Assembly: GCA_002359315.1 (NCBI GenBank) | Contig: DEMS01000008.1 | Location: forward strand, 38,200-102,199 | Length of the DNA stretch: 64,000 bases | Reading direction: 5' to 3' | DNA from: Bacteroidetes bacterium UBA2664 | GTDB taxonomy: Bacteria; Bacteroidota; Rhodothermia; Balneolales; Balneolaceae | Shown here: positions 41,939 to 50,138 of the stretch, piece by piece | Layout: the number at the start of each line of letters is the position of its first letter | Position numbering within the stretch: the stretch's first letter is position 1 | Made by a program: the position numbers and the translations under genes | The notes under the pieces: generated by a model | Seen by the model: the letters and a program-made list of their open reading frames with translations, nothing else | The model's database searches: none | What the model was told of the DNA's origin: nothing

Positions 41939-44377
41939 TTGCATGCTCATTCAAGTATGCAAAGTGCGTATCCTTATAAATTCCCATTCGCCTCATATCC
42001 GGCTGTCCGGTTAGCCTTGTTGGTAATCATTGGGATTTTATTCTCTTTTTATTTATCGCCATCCCTTCAAGCTCTATCATTTCTTACCTTTTCGCTTATT
42101 ACCCTCCACTATCTGTCTGAATGGATTAACCGTCGTACTTATTCCATTCTGTCGGTTCGCTTTTCAATCCTGCTCTACTCCCTATTCCTGATTTTTGCAT
42201 CATCCCTCTATTCCCAAATCAGAGTAAACGCAACTCAAAAATCGATCGAGAATGCCGGTGTGCTAAACTTATTTGAATGGGATGAAATTGAGGTGAAAGG
42301 AAAAATAATATCATCCGGAAACAGCAGTTCCGGGCGTCCTGTGTACGAAATAGAAGTTACAGAGACATTTTTTGAAAAGGATCTCCGTTGGTATCATCCG
42401 TTTAAGATTCGATTATATGGCTCAGATGATGTCGGAAGTGATATTATCTCCAATGGAAAAGTAATTCATGCAGTCGTTAAAATTTATTCTTTTCCGTCTC
42501 AAAGAAATCCTCATGAATTTGATTATGGGCAATGGCTTCACAACAGAGGCATTGCTGCACATGGAGAATTGATTGAGGTTCTGTCCGTCACCAATACCGG
42601 CCGAATCGGATGGGAATCTATCCGCACTCGAGTGCAGGCAAATGCAGATCTGCTGTTTGATGAGGAACACTCCCATATGGCGAAAGCCCTTCTTCTTGGA
42701 TTTAAAGATGATCTCACACCTGAAACCAGACAGCAGTTTTCGCGTTCCGGTCTTTCACATATTATGGCTGTATCCGGCCTGCATGTCGGATTTATTGTGG
42801 CCCCGTTTTGGTTTTTGATCCCTTTGATGTGGGGCTCTGCCCGGGGTAGGTATTTGGGACTCTTTTTATTGACCTTGATTTTATTGGGGTATGCCGGACT
42901 CACAGGATTTTCCCCTTCCGTATGCCGTGCCTCACTCATGGCTTGGTTTATTTCTTATGGAAAACTTTTCCATAAAGTTCGGAATTCTATAAACCTGACA
43001 GCCGTCGCTGCGATCATCGTTCTTTTCATCAATCCTCAACAGCTATTCGAAATCGGTTTTCAACTCTCTTTTTCCGCTGTATTTATCATTCTATTAATTA
43101 TGAAGGAGGCTCAGGAGTTGATTCCTAAGAGATACCGATACGGTTTTAAAGGGGGATTGATATCAATTATTCTGGTATCTGTTGTTGTACAACTGGGACT
43201 TTTTCCAATCCTAACCTACTATTTTGGAGAGTTCTCAATCATCGGGCCCGTCGCCAATGCCCTTGTTGTGCCGCTGCTGTCATTTACCGTTCCTGCCGGA
43301 CTCCTTTTTGTTCTTTTAAGCCCGATGGTGCCGGATGCTCTTCAAGCCGGGGTTATTCCGCTGCAATACTCGTTGAATTGGGTTCAATGGGTCGCTGAAT
43401 ATTTAGGCACCCAATCCTATAGTTTTATATCGATCGGTGAAAGAAGTTTCTCCATTTTCCTGATATGGATTTCAGCCATTTCATGGATTGCATCTGCCAG
43501 AATTTATACCATCCGATGGAAGTTTCTGATACTGCTCCTCTGTTCATTGAATCTATATTTAATTGAAAGAAGGATTCGCGAACCGAGTGTTAAAAGCCTT
43601 GAAATAACGGTGTTGGATGTAGGTCAGGCCGATGCGATCCATATTTCTACACCGAACGGATCCAATTTATTGATCGATGCCGGCCGATGGTCGCCCATGA
43701 GCAACAGCGGGGATCAGATATTGCTCCCCTATTTTGAGCATATAGGAGTAGATCATATCGATGCGGTTCTTTTATCACACCCCCATGCAGACCATATTGG
43801 CGGAATGCCGGCCCTCCTTGAGGGAATAGAAATCGGTAATATTTATCAAAGTGATTATGACTATGAATCCGTTCTGTATAGTACATATATGAATTTGGCA
43901 GAGGTAAACAAGATCCCCGTTCACTTCTCCACAGCCGGAGACCGAATTGATATTGACCCGTCTCTGCGGATTTTTGTAGTAGGACCGGAACCCCATGCAC
44001 CGCGAGATCACAATCCGAATAACCACTCCCTCTCTTTCAAATTGGTATATGGCCATACATCGTTCCTTTTTAGCGGGGATGCTGAGACAGAACAAGAGCG
44101 CCGTATGACAGAACGATATGGGGATTTTCTGAAATCGGATCTGTATAAAGTGGGTCATCATGCCAGCAACACCAGCTCATCAGATCTCTTCATGAAAGTA
44201 ATAAATCCAAAAATAACAGTTTCTTCACTTGCTTTTCGAAATGGGTTTGGCCACCCGGGACAAGATGCAATAACCCGGTTGCATCAATACAGCAATAATC
44301 AATTCTACACAAGCCTGAATGGCGCCATTCGTTTTGAATCGGATGGTGAGGTTATTCGGGAAGTGTCGTGGCGCTAA
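41939..44377 (+). CDS. comEC: ComEC/Rec2-type DNA uptake channel protein
   Basis: An 812-residue protein from a TTG start that is preceded by AAGGA at a good spacing (8 bases); the ATG at 41957 would shorten it by 6 residues. It has N-terminal membrane segments, a DUF4131-type middle, the competence domain (MAVSGLHVGFIVAPFWF) with many helices, and a C-terminal metallo-beta-lactamase domain: ITVLDVGQADAIHISTP, and LLSHPHADHIGG as the metal-binding motif. It should carry single-stranded DNA across the inner membrane in natural transformation. It converges on argS with 13 bases between. Confidence 0.92.
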   Translation: MHAHSSMQSAYPYKFPFASYPAVRLALLVIIGILFSFYLSPSLQALSFLTFSLITLHYLSEWINRRTYSILSVRFSILLYSLFLIFASSLYSQIRVNATQKSIENAGVLNLFEWDEIEVKGKIISSGNSSSGRPVYEIEVTETFFEKDLRWYHPFKIRLYGSDDVGSDIISNGKVIHAVVKIYSFPSQRNPHEFDYGQWLHNRGIAAHGELIEVLSVTNTGRIGWESIRTRVQANADLLFDEEHSHMAKALLLGFKDDLTPETRQQFSRSGLSHIMAVSGLHVGFIVAPFWFLIPLMWGSARGRYLGLFLLTLILLGYAGLTGFSPSVCRASLMAWFISYGKLFHKVRNSINLTAVAAIIVLFINPQQLFEIGFQLSFSAVFIILLIMKEAQELIPKRYRYGFKGGLISIILVSVVVQLGLFPILTYYFGEFSIIGPVANALVVPLLSFTVPAGLLFVLLSPMVPDALQAGVIPLQYSLNWVQWVAEYLGTQSYSFISIGERSFSIFLIWISAISWIASARIYTIRWKFLILLLCSLNLYLIERRIREPSVKSLEITVLDVGQADAIHISTPNGSNLLIDAGRWSPMSNSGDQILLPYFEHIGVDHIDAVLLSHPHADHIGGMPALLEGIEIGNIYQSDYDYESVLYSTYMNLAEVNKIPVHFSTAGDRIDIDPSLRIFVVGPEPHAPRDHNPNNHSLSFKLVYGHTSFLFSGDAETEQERRMTERYGDFLKSDLYKVGHHASNTSSSDLFMKVINPKITVSSLAFRNGFGHPGQDAITRLHQYSNNQFYTSLNGAIRFESDGEVIREVSWR

Positions 44378-44390
44378 CCCGGAATATGGA

Positions 44391-46025
44391 TTACATTCGA
44401 TCCGGCGCCTGAATACCTAAAATAGCCAATCCATTGGCCAGGACACGTGCTGTAGCTTTCGCAAGGAGTGCCCGGGCTTGCATCAGCTCTTCTTTCTCAC
44501 CGATAATCCGGCAGTCGTGATAAAAGGAGGTGAACCCGGATGCCAGTTCGTTCAGATACGTGATCAGCTTATGGGGTTCTCGATGTTGTGCCGCCAAAGC
44601 AACCGAATCGGGAAATGTGAGCAGCTTTTTAATAAGTGATATTTCTGAATCATGAGAGAGAATTGATAAATCCGGAATGTCTGAAATGGGCGATATCTCA
44701 TCAATTTTACGAAGGATAGACTGAATCCGTGCGTGTGCGTACTGAAGATAAAAAACCGGATTTTTTTCACCGGCCTCTTTGGCTTGATTCACATCAAATT
44801 CCAGATGAGTATTTGGGGATCTCATCAAAAAGAAAAAACGGGTTACATCTTCCCCAACTTCGTCCATCAGCTCATCAAGCGTGACAAAATTCGCCTTTCG
44901 GGTACTCATCTTGTAGGGTTTTCCATCTTTAACCAGTGTGACAAACTGATAGACCAGTACTTCTACTTTCTCTTTATCATAACCCATCACTTCAATGCCG
45001 CTGAGTACATCCGGATAGGTATCAATATGATCCGCACCAAAAACATCCAGACAAAGATTATAACCCCTGTCCAGTTTTTGGGTGTGATAGGCAATATCAG
45101 GCAACCTGTATGTAGGCTCGCCGCTGCTCTTCACCAATACGGTATCCTGATCTTTCCCGAATTGCGTTGTTTTAAACCAAACCGCACCCTCTTTGTCATA
45201 CGCTAACTCTTTTTCTCGCAGGGTATTGATCACCTTGTCAATGGACCCATCCTCATAGAGGGTTTTTTCATTGAAAAAAGAGTCCATTACAATATTCATC
45301 CGTTTCAGAGTCTGTTGAATATCATCAAAAATGACCTCCTCAGCTTTCTCTTTAAAAATCGTTTCATCCGATTCATTCAGAAGGGAGTCCCCATGTTCTT
45401 CAACAAGTGAATTTGCAATATCTCTGATGTATTCCCCTTCATAGCCATCCTCCGGGAATGTAAAATCACGATTCAGTTTTTCGTGATATCGAGCCATGAC
45501 ACTTAAACCCAGCATTCTCATCTGCCGGCCGGCATTATTGAAATAGTACTCTCTTTGCACGGAAGCACCGGTCCATTCGAGCAAACGGGCTACCGTATCG
45601 CCCAACACCGCATTTCGTCCATGCCCAACGGTTAAGGGGCCGGTTGGATTTGCACTTACAAATTCCACAAGGCAGTTTATATCCTTATTCAGGTCACTTT
45701 TTCCAAACTGTTCGTCTTCAACCAGAACATGATGCAGCTGATCATAGATATAGTCGCCGGAATAGCGAAAATTGATAAAACCGGGCCCTGCAATTTCAAC
45801 ACTGCTGATTTTTTTCTTATCGAGCTTCAGATTAGAAACCAACTCTTCTGCAATGGCACGTGGATTTTTGCGCAGAGGTTTTGCCAACAACATAGCAATG
45901 TTGGTGGCGGCATCACCATGTGAGGGATCTCTTGGGTTTTCAATTTTAATTTCAGGTATTTGATCCTCGGTCAGCCCGAGCTGTATCAAAACCGGTTTAA
46001 TAGCGTCTTGAAGATATTTCTCCAT
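44391..46025 (-). CDS. argS: Arginyl-tRNA synthetase
   Basis: A 544-residue class Ia enzyme. The HIGH-type motif is SANPTGPLTVGHGRNAVLGD, the KMSKS-type loop is KMSTRKANFVTLDEL, and the ADD1 N-terminal domain precedes them (ENPRDPSHGDAATNIAMLLAK). The C-terminal anticodon-binding domain contains QYAHARIQSILRK. The length is normal for the family. Confidence 0.95.
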   Translation of the reverse strand: MEKYLQDAIKPVLIQLGLTEDQIPEIKIENPRDPSHGDAATNIAMLLAKPLRKNPRAIAEELVSNLKLDKKKISSVEIAGPGFINFRYSGDYIYDQLHHVLVEDEQFGKSDLNKDINCLVEFVSANPTGPLTVGHGRNAVLGDTVARLLEWTGASVQREYYFNNAGRQMRMLGLSVMARYHEKLNRDFTFPEDGYEGEYIRDIANSLVEEHGDSLLNESDETIFKEKAEEVIFDDIQQTLKRMNIVMDSFFNEKTLYEDGSIDKVINTLREKELAYDKEGAVWFKTTQFGKDQDTVLVKSSGEPTYRLPDIAYHTQKLDRGYNLCLDVFGADHIDTYPDVLSGIEVMGYDKEKVEVLVYQFVTLVKDGKPYKMSTRKANFVTLDELMDEVGEDVTRFFFLMRSPNTHLEFDVNQAKEAGEKNPVFYLQYAHARIQSILRKIDEISPISDIPDLSILSHDSEISLIKKLLTFPDSVALAAQHREPHKLITYLNELASGFTSFYHDCRIIGEKEELMQARALLAKATARVLANGLAILGIQAPDRM

Positions 46026-46119
46026 AGAAGATTGAAACGGAATTCAAAAGTTATTACTGATAGAGTGTAAATATACAGCTTTATCAAACTGCAATCCTCA
46101 ATAAATAAGGAACATTGAT

Positions 46120-46686
46120 TCAGAAGAGAGAAGGTTGATCACTGTCTGCATCAACCGTAATTTTTTTAACAAAATCGGGATCATAATCATAAATCTCGAG
46201 CATCTCCGGCTGGTAGCGTTTACCATAAATTCTCCGGCAGATCCCCTGAAGAGCCCGTTCACCCATTTCTGTGATCTGCAGATAACCGTGCTCATCTTCT
46301 GTGATAAAACCAAATTGCCGTGTGTCGTTTACAATCAGGTAAGCCAGTTTTGGTATGACCCCAATATTTTTTTCCACAAACTCTCTATGCAGGGGTTCTT
46401 TAGAGTAGGAAAAAACCAATCCAAGCAAGTTTAGTTCAGCTTCGGTAATCGGATACCCTTCGGACGATTTGGTGAGAAGACTGTCCCAGGCTGCCTGACT
46501 GTAATAGAGGCCAAACCACCATTTCGCATGCTTCAGCAGTTTGTGGGATACAGCACAAGCGAGATATTTGCCCGGCGCTGCCTGACGCGGTTCTCCCCTG
46601 TCACGATACATGCTCACCATGGTTGCAAGATCCAGTTCTTGCAAATTTGGCGGGTATTTAAATATGAATTCGCTTTTTCTCAGCAT
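46120..46686 (-). CDS. Unknown conserved-looking protein
   Basis: A 188-residue soluble protein, MLRKSEFIFKYPPNLQELDLAT at the start and ITVDADSDQPSLF at the acidic end. No membrane segment or known motif is visible. It contains NDTRQFGFITEDEHGYLQITEMGERAL, which could be a winged-helix-like or RNA-associated segment. It stands alone, opposite to the DUF5687 gene. Confidence 0.6.
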   Translation of the reverse strand: MLRKSEFIFKYPPNLQELDLATMVSMYRDRGEPRQAAPGKYLACAVSHKLLKHAKWWFGLYYSQAAWDSLLTKSSEGYPITEAELNLLGLVFSYSKEPLHREFVEKNIGVIPKLAYLIVNDTRQFGFITEDEHGYLQITEMGERALQGICRRIYGKRYQPEMLEIYDYDPDFVKKITVDADSDQPSLF

Positions 46687-46946
46687 GGCATTTGGGTACG
46701 ATTACATACCGATATATACAAAAAAATTGACGATTTTGGACAGTCTCTGTTTGTCAGATATAGAGGTTGAACGTTTTCTTGAGTTGTAAACATACAAACA
46801 ATCGACTTTATAGTTTAAATTCTCAAATTGTTCAACGGATTCTCGTGTGCACTTGATTATCATATAAAAATAAAGCTTATTGAAAAAGTTCATTTTGAGA
46901 GAGTGGCAAAATGTTTATAAAGAGATAAGGTTTAAAGTTTTAAATA

Positions 46947-48437
46947 ATGACTTTTCTTCAATTCATTCAACTGCAGTTTAAGAGTAAGATCAGATCTGTG
47001 TCGCTGGGCAGGGATTTGATTGCAGGGATCTTTTTATTGATCGTTATTTTATTGTTTCTGGGTTACGTGGTCCTGATTTCCGTGAGCCTGCCTTTTATCA
47101 TACGTTCATTTTTTGCAATTGACGATCCGGTCGGATTTATAAACAGTTATATCCTTTTCTTTTTTGCAACGGAGTTTTTATACCGGTTTTTTCTTCAAAA
47201 ACTTCCTGTTGCGGAGTTACAGCACTATTTGCATCTGCCCATACCCCGGTGGAAAATTGTTCATTTTTTATTGCAGCGATCGTTTATTTCACTACTGAAC
47301 TTCATCGCAATACTTTTGCTGGTTCCATTTACAATTGTTGAAGTAGCCGGCCATTATGGCGCATTGAGTGCCATTAGCTGGCTTGGAACCATTGTATTTA
47401 TCAGCTGGACTGTCCACTGGATAACTCTCGTATTTAAAAGGGGAATTGGAGATCGTGTGATTGGATATATGATTATGCTTTCGGTCTATCTGCTTAGTTT
47501 TGGAGCACAGTATTATGGATGGTACAATATCGGTGAATGGGTAAAGCCATTTTTTGATTTGGCCATTACCTCTCCGCTGCCGATTGGAATGGCCTTTTTA
47601 CTTTTTACAGGTTCTTATTTTGGTGCATTCAAATATTACCGAAATCGAGCCTATGAAGAGGAAATCGGGGATAAAGGAAAGAATTTTGTTGAAAGCAGCC
47701 AAATAGATTTTCTCTCCAGATTCGGTACAGCCGGAGCATTTGCAGATATGGAATGGAAACTAATTTTAAGACACAAAAAAAGCCGTTCATATCTCTACAT
47801 CAGCGCTCTTTTTTTGCTGTATGCATTGACCTTTTATCCCACTTTTGATTTAGCTGAATCGGCAGTCGACCGGCACTTTTCTCTTTTCGTCGGCCTATTC
47901 ATAACGGGGAGTTTTTTATATAACTACGGCCAGTTCAATTTGAGCTGGAATTCAGCCAGTTTTGATTATTTTCTGGTTCAAAAAAATGGGATCGAGTCAA
48001 TCATTCAGGGGAAAGCAATTTTATTCATAGCCATCTCAATGATCTGTTATCTGTTATCCCTTCCCTATGTCTATTTCGGTTTGGAGATCCTATTTATACA
48101 CACTGCAGCGTTTATTTTTAATATTGGCGTGGGGATTCCCCTGTTGACATTTATCTCATTTTGGAAACCCAAGCCGATGGACATCAATAAAAGTGCTATG
48201 TTCAATTACGAGGGAATAGGTGCGGCTCAATTTTTGATGGTGATACCCATGATCGCCATTCCCTATATCATCTACTTACCATTTGCACTAACGATGGGAT
48301 ATGAATCGGGGCTTACTGTTTTAACACTATTCGGCCTGATTGGAATTATCCTATACAGGCAAATTACCCGATTCTTGATCAACCGCCTTTATAAAAAGCG
48401 ATATGGAATTTCATCCTCATTCAGACAAGAAATATGA
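46947..48437 (+). CDS. DUF5687 ABC-exporter permease
   Basis: A 496-residue protein with about twelve membrane segments in pairs, beginning MTFLQFIQLQFKSKIRSVSLGRD and containing YLHLPIPRWKIVHFLLQRSF and FGTAGAFADMEWKLILRHKKSR. It belongs to the DUF5687 family, known mainly from Bacteroidota and paired with an ABC ATPase. It overlaps the ATPase gene by 4 bases (48434-48437). The exported substrate is unknown. Confidence 0.85.
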   Translation: MTFLQFIQLQFKSKIRSVSLGRDLIAGIFLLIVILLFLGYVVLISVSLPFIIRSFFAIDDPVGFINSYILFFFATEFLYRFFLQKLPVAELQHYLHLPIPRWKIVHFLLQRSFISLLNFIAILLLVPFTIVEVAGHYGALSAISWLGTIVFISWTVHWITLVFKRGIGDRVIGYMIMLSVYLLSFGAQYYGWYNIGEWVKPFFDLAITSPLPIGMAFLLFTGSYFGAFKYYRNRAYEEEIGDKGKNFVESSQIDFLSRFGTAGAFADMEWKLILRHKKSRSYLYISALFLLYALTFYPTFDLAESAVDRHFSLFVGLFITGSFLYNYGQFNLSWNSASFDYFLVQKNGIESIIQGKAILFIAISMICYLLSLPYVYFGLEILFIHTAAFIFNIGVGIPLLTFISFWKPKPMDINKSAMFNYEGIGAAQFLMVIPMIAIPYIIYLPFALTMGYESGLTVLTLFGLIGIILYRQITRFLINRLYKKRYGISSSFRQEI

Positions 48438-49132
48438 TTACGATCAATTCACTTAAAAAAGCGTACGAAGAAACAACGGTACTGGATATTCCGGAACTGA
48501 CGATCTCCCAATCCCAGTGTTTTGGGCTCGTGGGAAATAATGGGGCAGGTAAAACAACGCTCTTGCGCTTGATTCTGGATCTCATCCGGGCAACAACCGG
48601 AGAGGTTCAAATTGAGGGCGAAAATGTTTCAAAAGGGGAGAGCTGGAAAAAAATAACCGGTGCGTATCTGGATGATCATATGCTTTTGGGCTATCTGACT
48701 CCCGACGAGTATTTTGATGTGCTTCGAAAGGTTCACAAGATGTCTGATGCTGATTTGAAACTTCATAACGAGAGATTTGAGAATTTCTTTAACGGTGAAA
48801 TTCTTGGCCAAAAAAAATATATCCGTGATCTGTCAAAAGGGAACAAAAAGAGAGTGGGTATTTCGGCCGCCTTTTTTGGCAATCCACAGCTGGTGTTACT
48901 GGACGAGCCCTTTGAGAGCCTGGATCCCAGTTCTCAGATACGGCTGAAAAAAATAGTTGAAAAAGAAAAAGAGGAAAAAAGTACAACGTTTATGATTTCC
49001 AGTCACGATTTGGATCATGTAACGGAGATTTGTGAGCGGGTCGTGCTGCTGGAAAAAGGATTGATCATACAGGATATTTCCGGCACTCGCGAAGACAAGT
49101 TTGAGGCGTTGAATATCTATTTTTCGGGATAA
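48434..49132 (+). CDS. ABC transporter ATP-binding protein
   Basis: A 232-residue ABC ATPase. Walker A is GNNGAGKTTLL, the signature is LSKGNKKRVGIS, Walker B is LVLLDEPFESLDP, and the switch His is in ISSHDLDHV. Translationally coupled to the DUF5687 permease, it should power that exporter. Confidence 0.92.
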   Translation: MITINSLKKAYEETTVLDIPELTISQSQCFGLVGNNGAGKTTLLRLILDLIRATTGEVQIEGENVSKGESWKKITGAYLDDHMLLGYLTPDEYFDVLRKVHKMSDADLKLHNERFENFFNGEILGQKKYIRDLSKGNKKRVGISAAFFGNPQLVLLDEPFESLDPSSQIRLKKIVEKEKEEKSTTFMISSHDLDHVTEICERVVLLEKGLIIQDISGTREDKFEALNIYFSG

Positions 49133-49178
49133 AGTGGATTTTTGAGGTTTCTGTTCTAAAAAATGAGAATGAAATTTT

Positions 49179-49199
49179 GATTAAATGTCACATTTAATC
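49179..49199. terminator. Hairpin between convergent genes
   Basis: GATTAAATG at 49179-49187 pairs with CATTTAATC at 49191-49199 over a 3-base loop. It stands between the convergent ABC ATPase and the following minus-strand gene, so it probably helps end both transcripts, although the T-tract is weak. Confidence 0.45.
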
Positions 49200-49254
49200 C
49201 ATTTGTCAGGAGATTTTTTTCTCTGATGAAATCTACTGAAAATAACGATTTCAT

Positions 49255-49752
49255 TTACGTATCACTATCACGAAGCATGTTCTTTAGCCCATCCCCGTCA
49301 CTATAATCGGTTCGGCGGCTGCTTTCGGACTTGGAATAGAACTCAAAATCGATCTCTTTATCTTTTTGCTGATTGTCCTCATCTTCCAGCCGCTGCAGTT
49401 TATCTTCGGAAATTCGAAGCCTCAGAGAGGATCGAACGGATTCAGCCCTTTCTAACTCTTTCTTCTTTATCTTAAATGTGATGGTATTTTCTTTTATGTG
49501 AAGACTTTTATCTGTTTTTGGAAGGCGATTCAGATAAATAATAAACCGACCTGAAAACCACTTCTTTTTCACAATGATATCATCAATAGAATGAAGGGGG
49601 ATCTTTAACACTTTCAGGTCTGAATTGAACATTCCCAGTACTTCATCCTTCAGGCTATACTCCAGAACTATATGCTCTTTCTCTACCCGCAGCAGGCCGC
49701 TAAGCTCCGCCATACCCATGTATTGATCGTCTTGTCGTATTGGTAAAACCAT
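49255..49752 (-). CDS. Unknown protein with PH-like beta region
   Basis: A 165-residue protein with no signal peptide. Residues about 18-115 alternate beta strands (HIVLEYSLKDEVLG, LKVLKIPLHSIDDIIVKKKW, GRFIIYLNRLP), a pattern seen in PH-like domains. The last 50 residues are charged and probably unstructured (LEDEDNQQKDKE). No family is recognised; it is monocistronic. Confidence 0.6.
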   Translation of the reverse strand: MVLPIRQDDQYMGMAELSGLLRVEKEHIVLEYSLKDEVLGMFNSDLKVLKIPLHSIDDIIVKKKWFSGRFIIYLNRLPKTDKSLHIKENTITFKIKKKELERAESVRSSLRLRISEDKLQRLEDEDNQQKDKEIDFEFYSKSESSRRTDYSDGDGLKNMLRDSDT

Positions 49753-49868
49753 GCGTTAAATCTACTAAATAATGAGATTGAATTGAAGCACTGAATGTAA
49801 TGGATCAGATTAAGTTGCTAAGAAATTTACATAGAAAATGTATAAAATAAAGATCATTAATAAATGGC

Positions 49869-50039
49869 CGTCACCTTGAGCGCACATCGAGTGTAGCGTA
49901 AGCGGAGTCGAGATGGAAGTCGAAAGGTACTGGATTCAGTCCCTAAGTTAGGTAGTTTTCACTCCGCTCCGCTGCGTGGAATAAAAGAGGAGCGACTTCA
50001 TCCCGACAAAAATCAGTCGGTATTGCGCTCAAACTGACG
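49869..50039. repeat. MITE-like inverted-repeat element
   Basis: The ends CGTCACCTTGAGCGCA (49869-49884) and TGCGCTCAAACTGACG (50024-50039) are complementary at 14 of 16 positions, enclosing 139 bases with further inverted words (AAGCGGAGT and ACTCCGCT). The right end recurs at 63873-63888 with one change. There is no coding frame. It fills much of the 386-base gap between the unknown gene and the S9 peptidase. Confidence 0.7.
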
Positions 50040-50074
50040 TTCTTAATACTTGATATTTTTACTAACATTACATA

Positions 50075-50108
50075 AAAAATCCCGGCAACCTGCGTTAGCC
50101 GGGACTTT
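50075..50108 (-). terminator. Rho-independent terminator of the S9 peptidase gene
   Basis: TCCCGGC at 50080-50086 pairs with GCCGGGA at 50098-50104. On the minus strand the stem is followed by six T's after the peptidase stop codon (50139). This is a strong terminator. Confidence 0.88.
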
Positions 50109-50138
50109 AATGATTAAATTAAACTTATGATGGATCCA

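Noticed and set aside
44733..45206. A 157-codon plus-strand frame opposite argS
   Set aside because: Antisense to a conserved synthetase; no supporting features.
46702..46893. A 63-codon minus-strand frame between the unknown gene and DUF5687
   Set aside because: The composition looks random and no start signal or homologue is recognisable.
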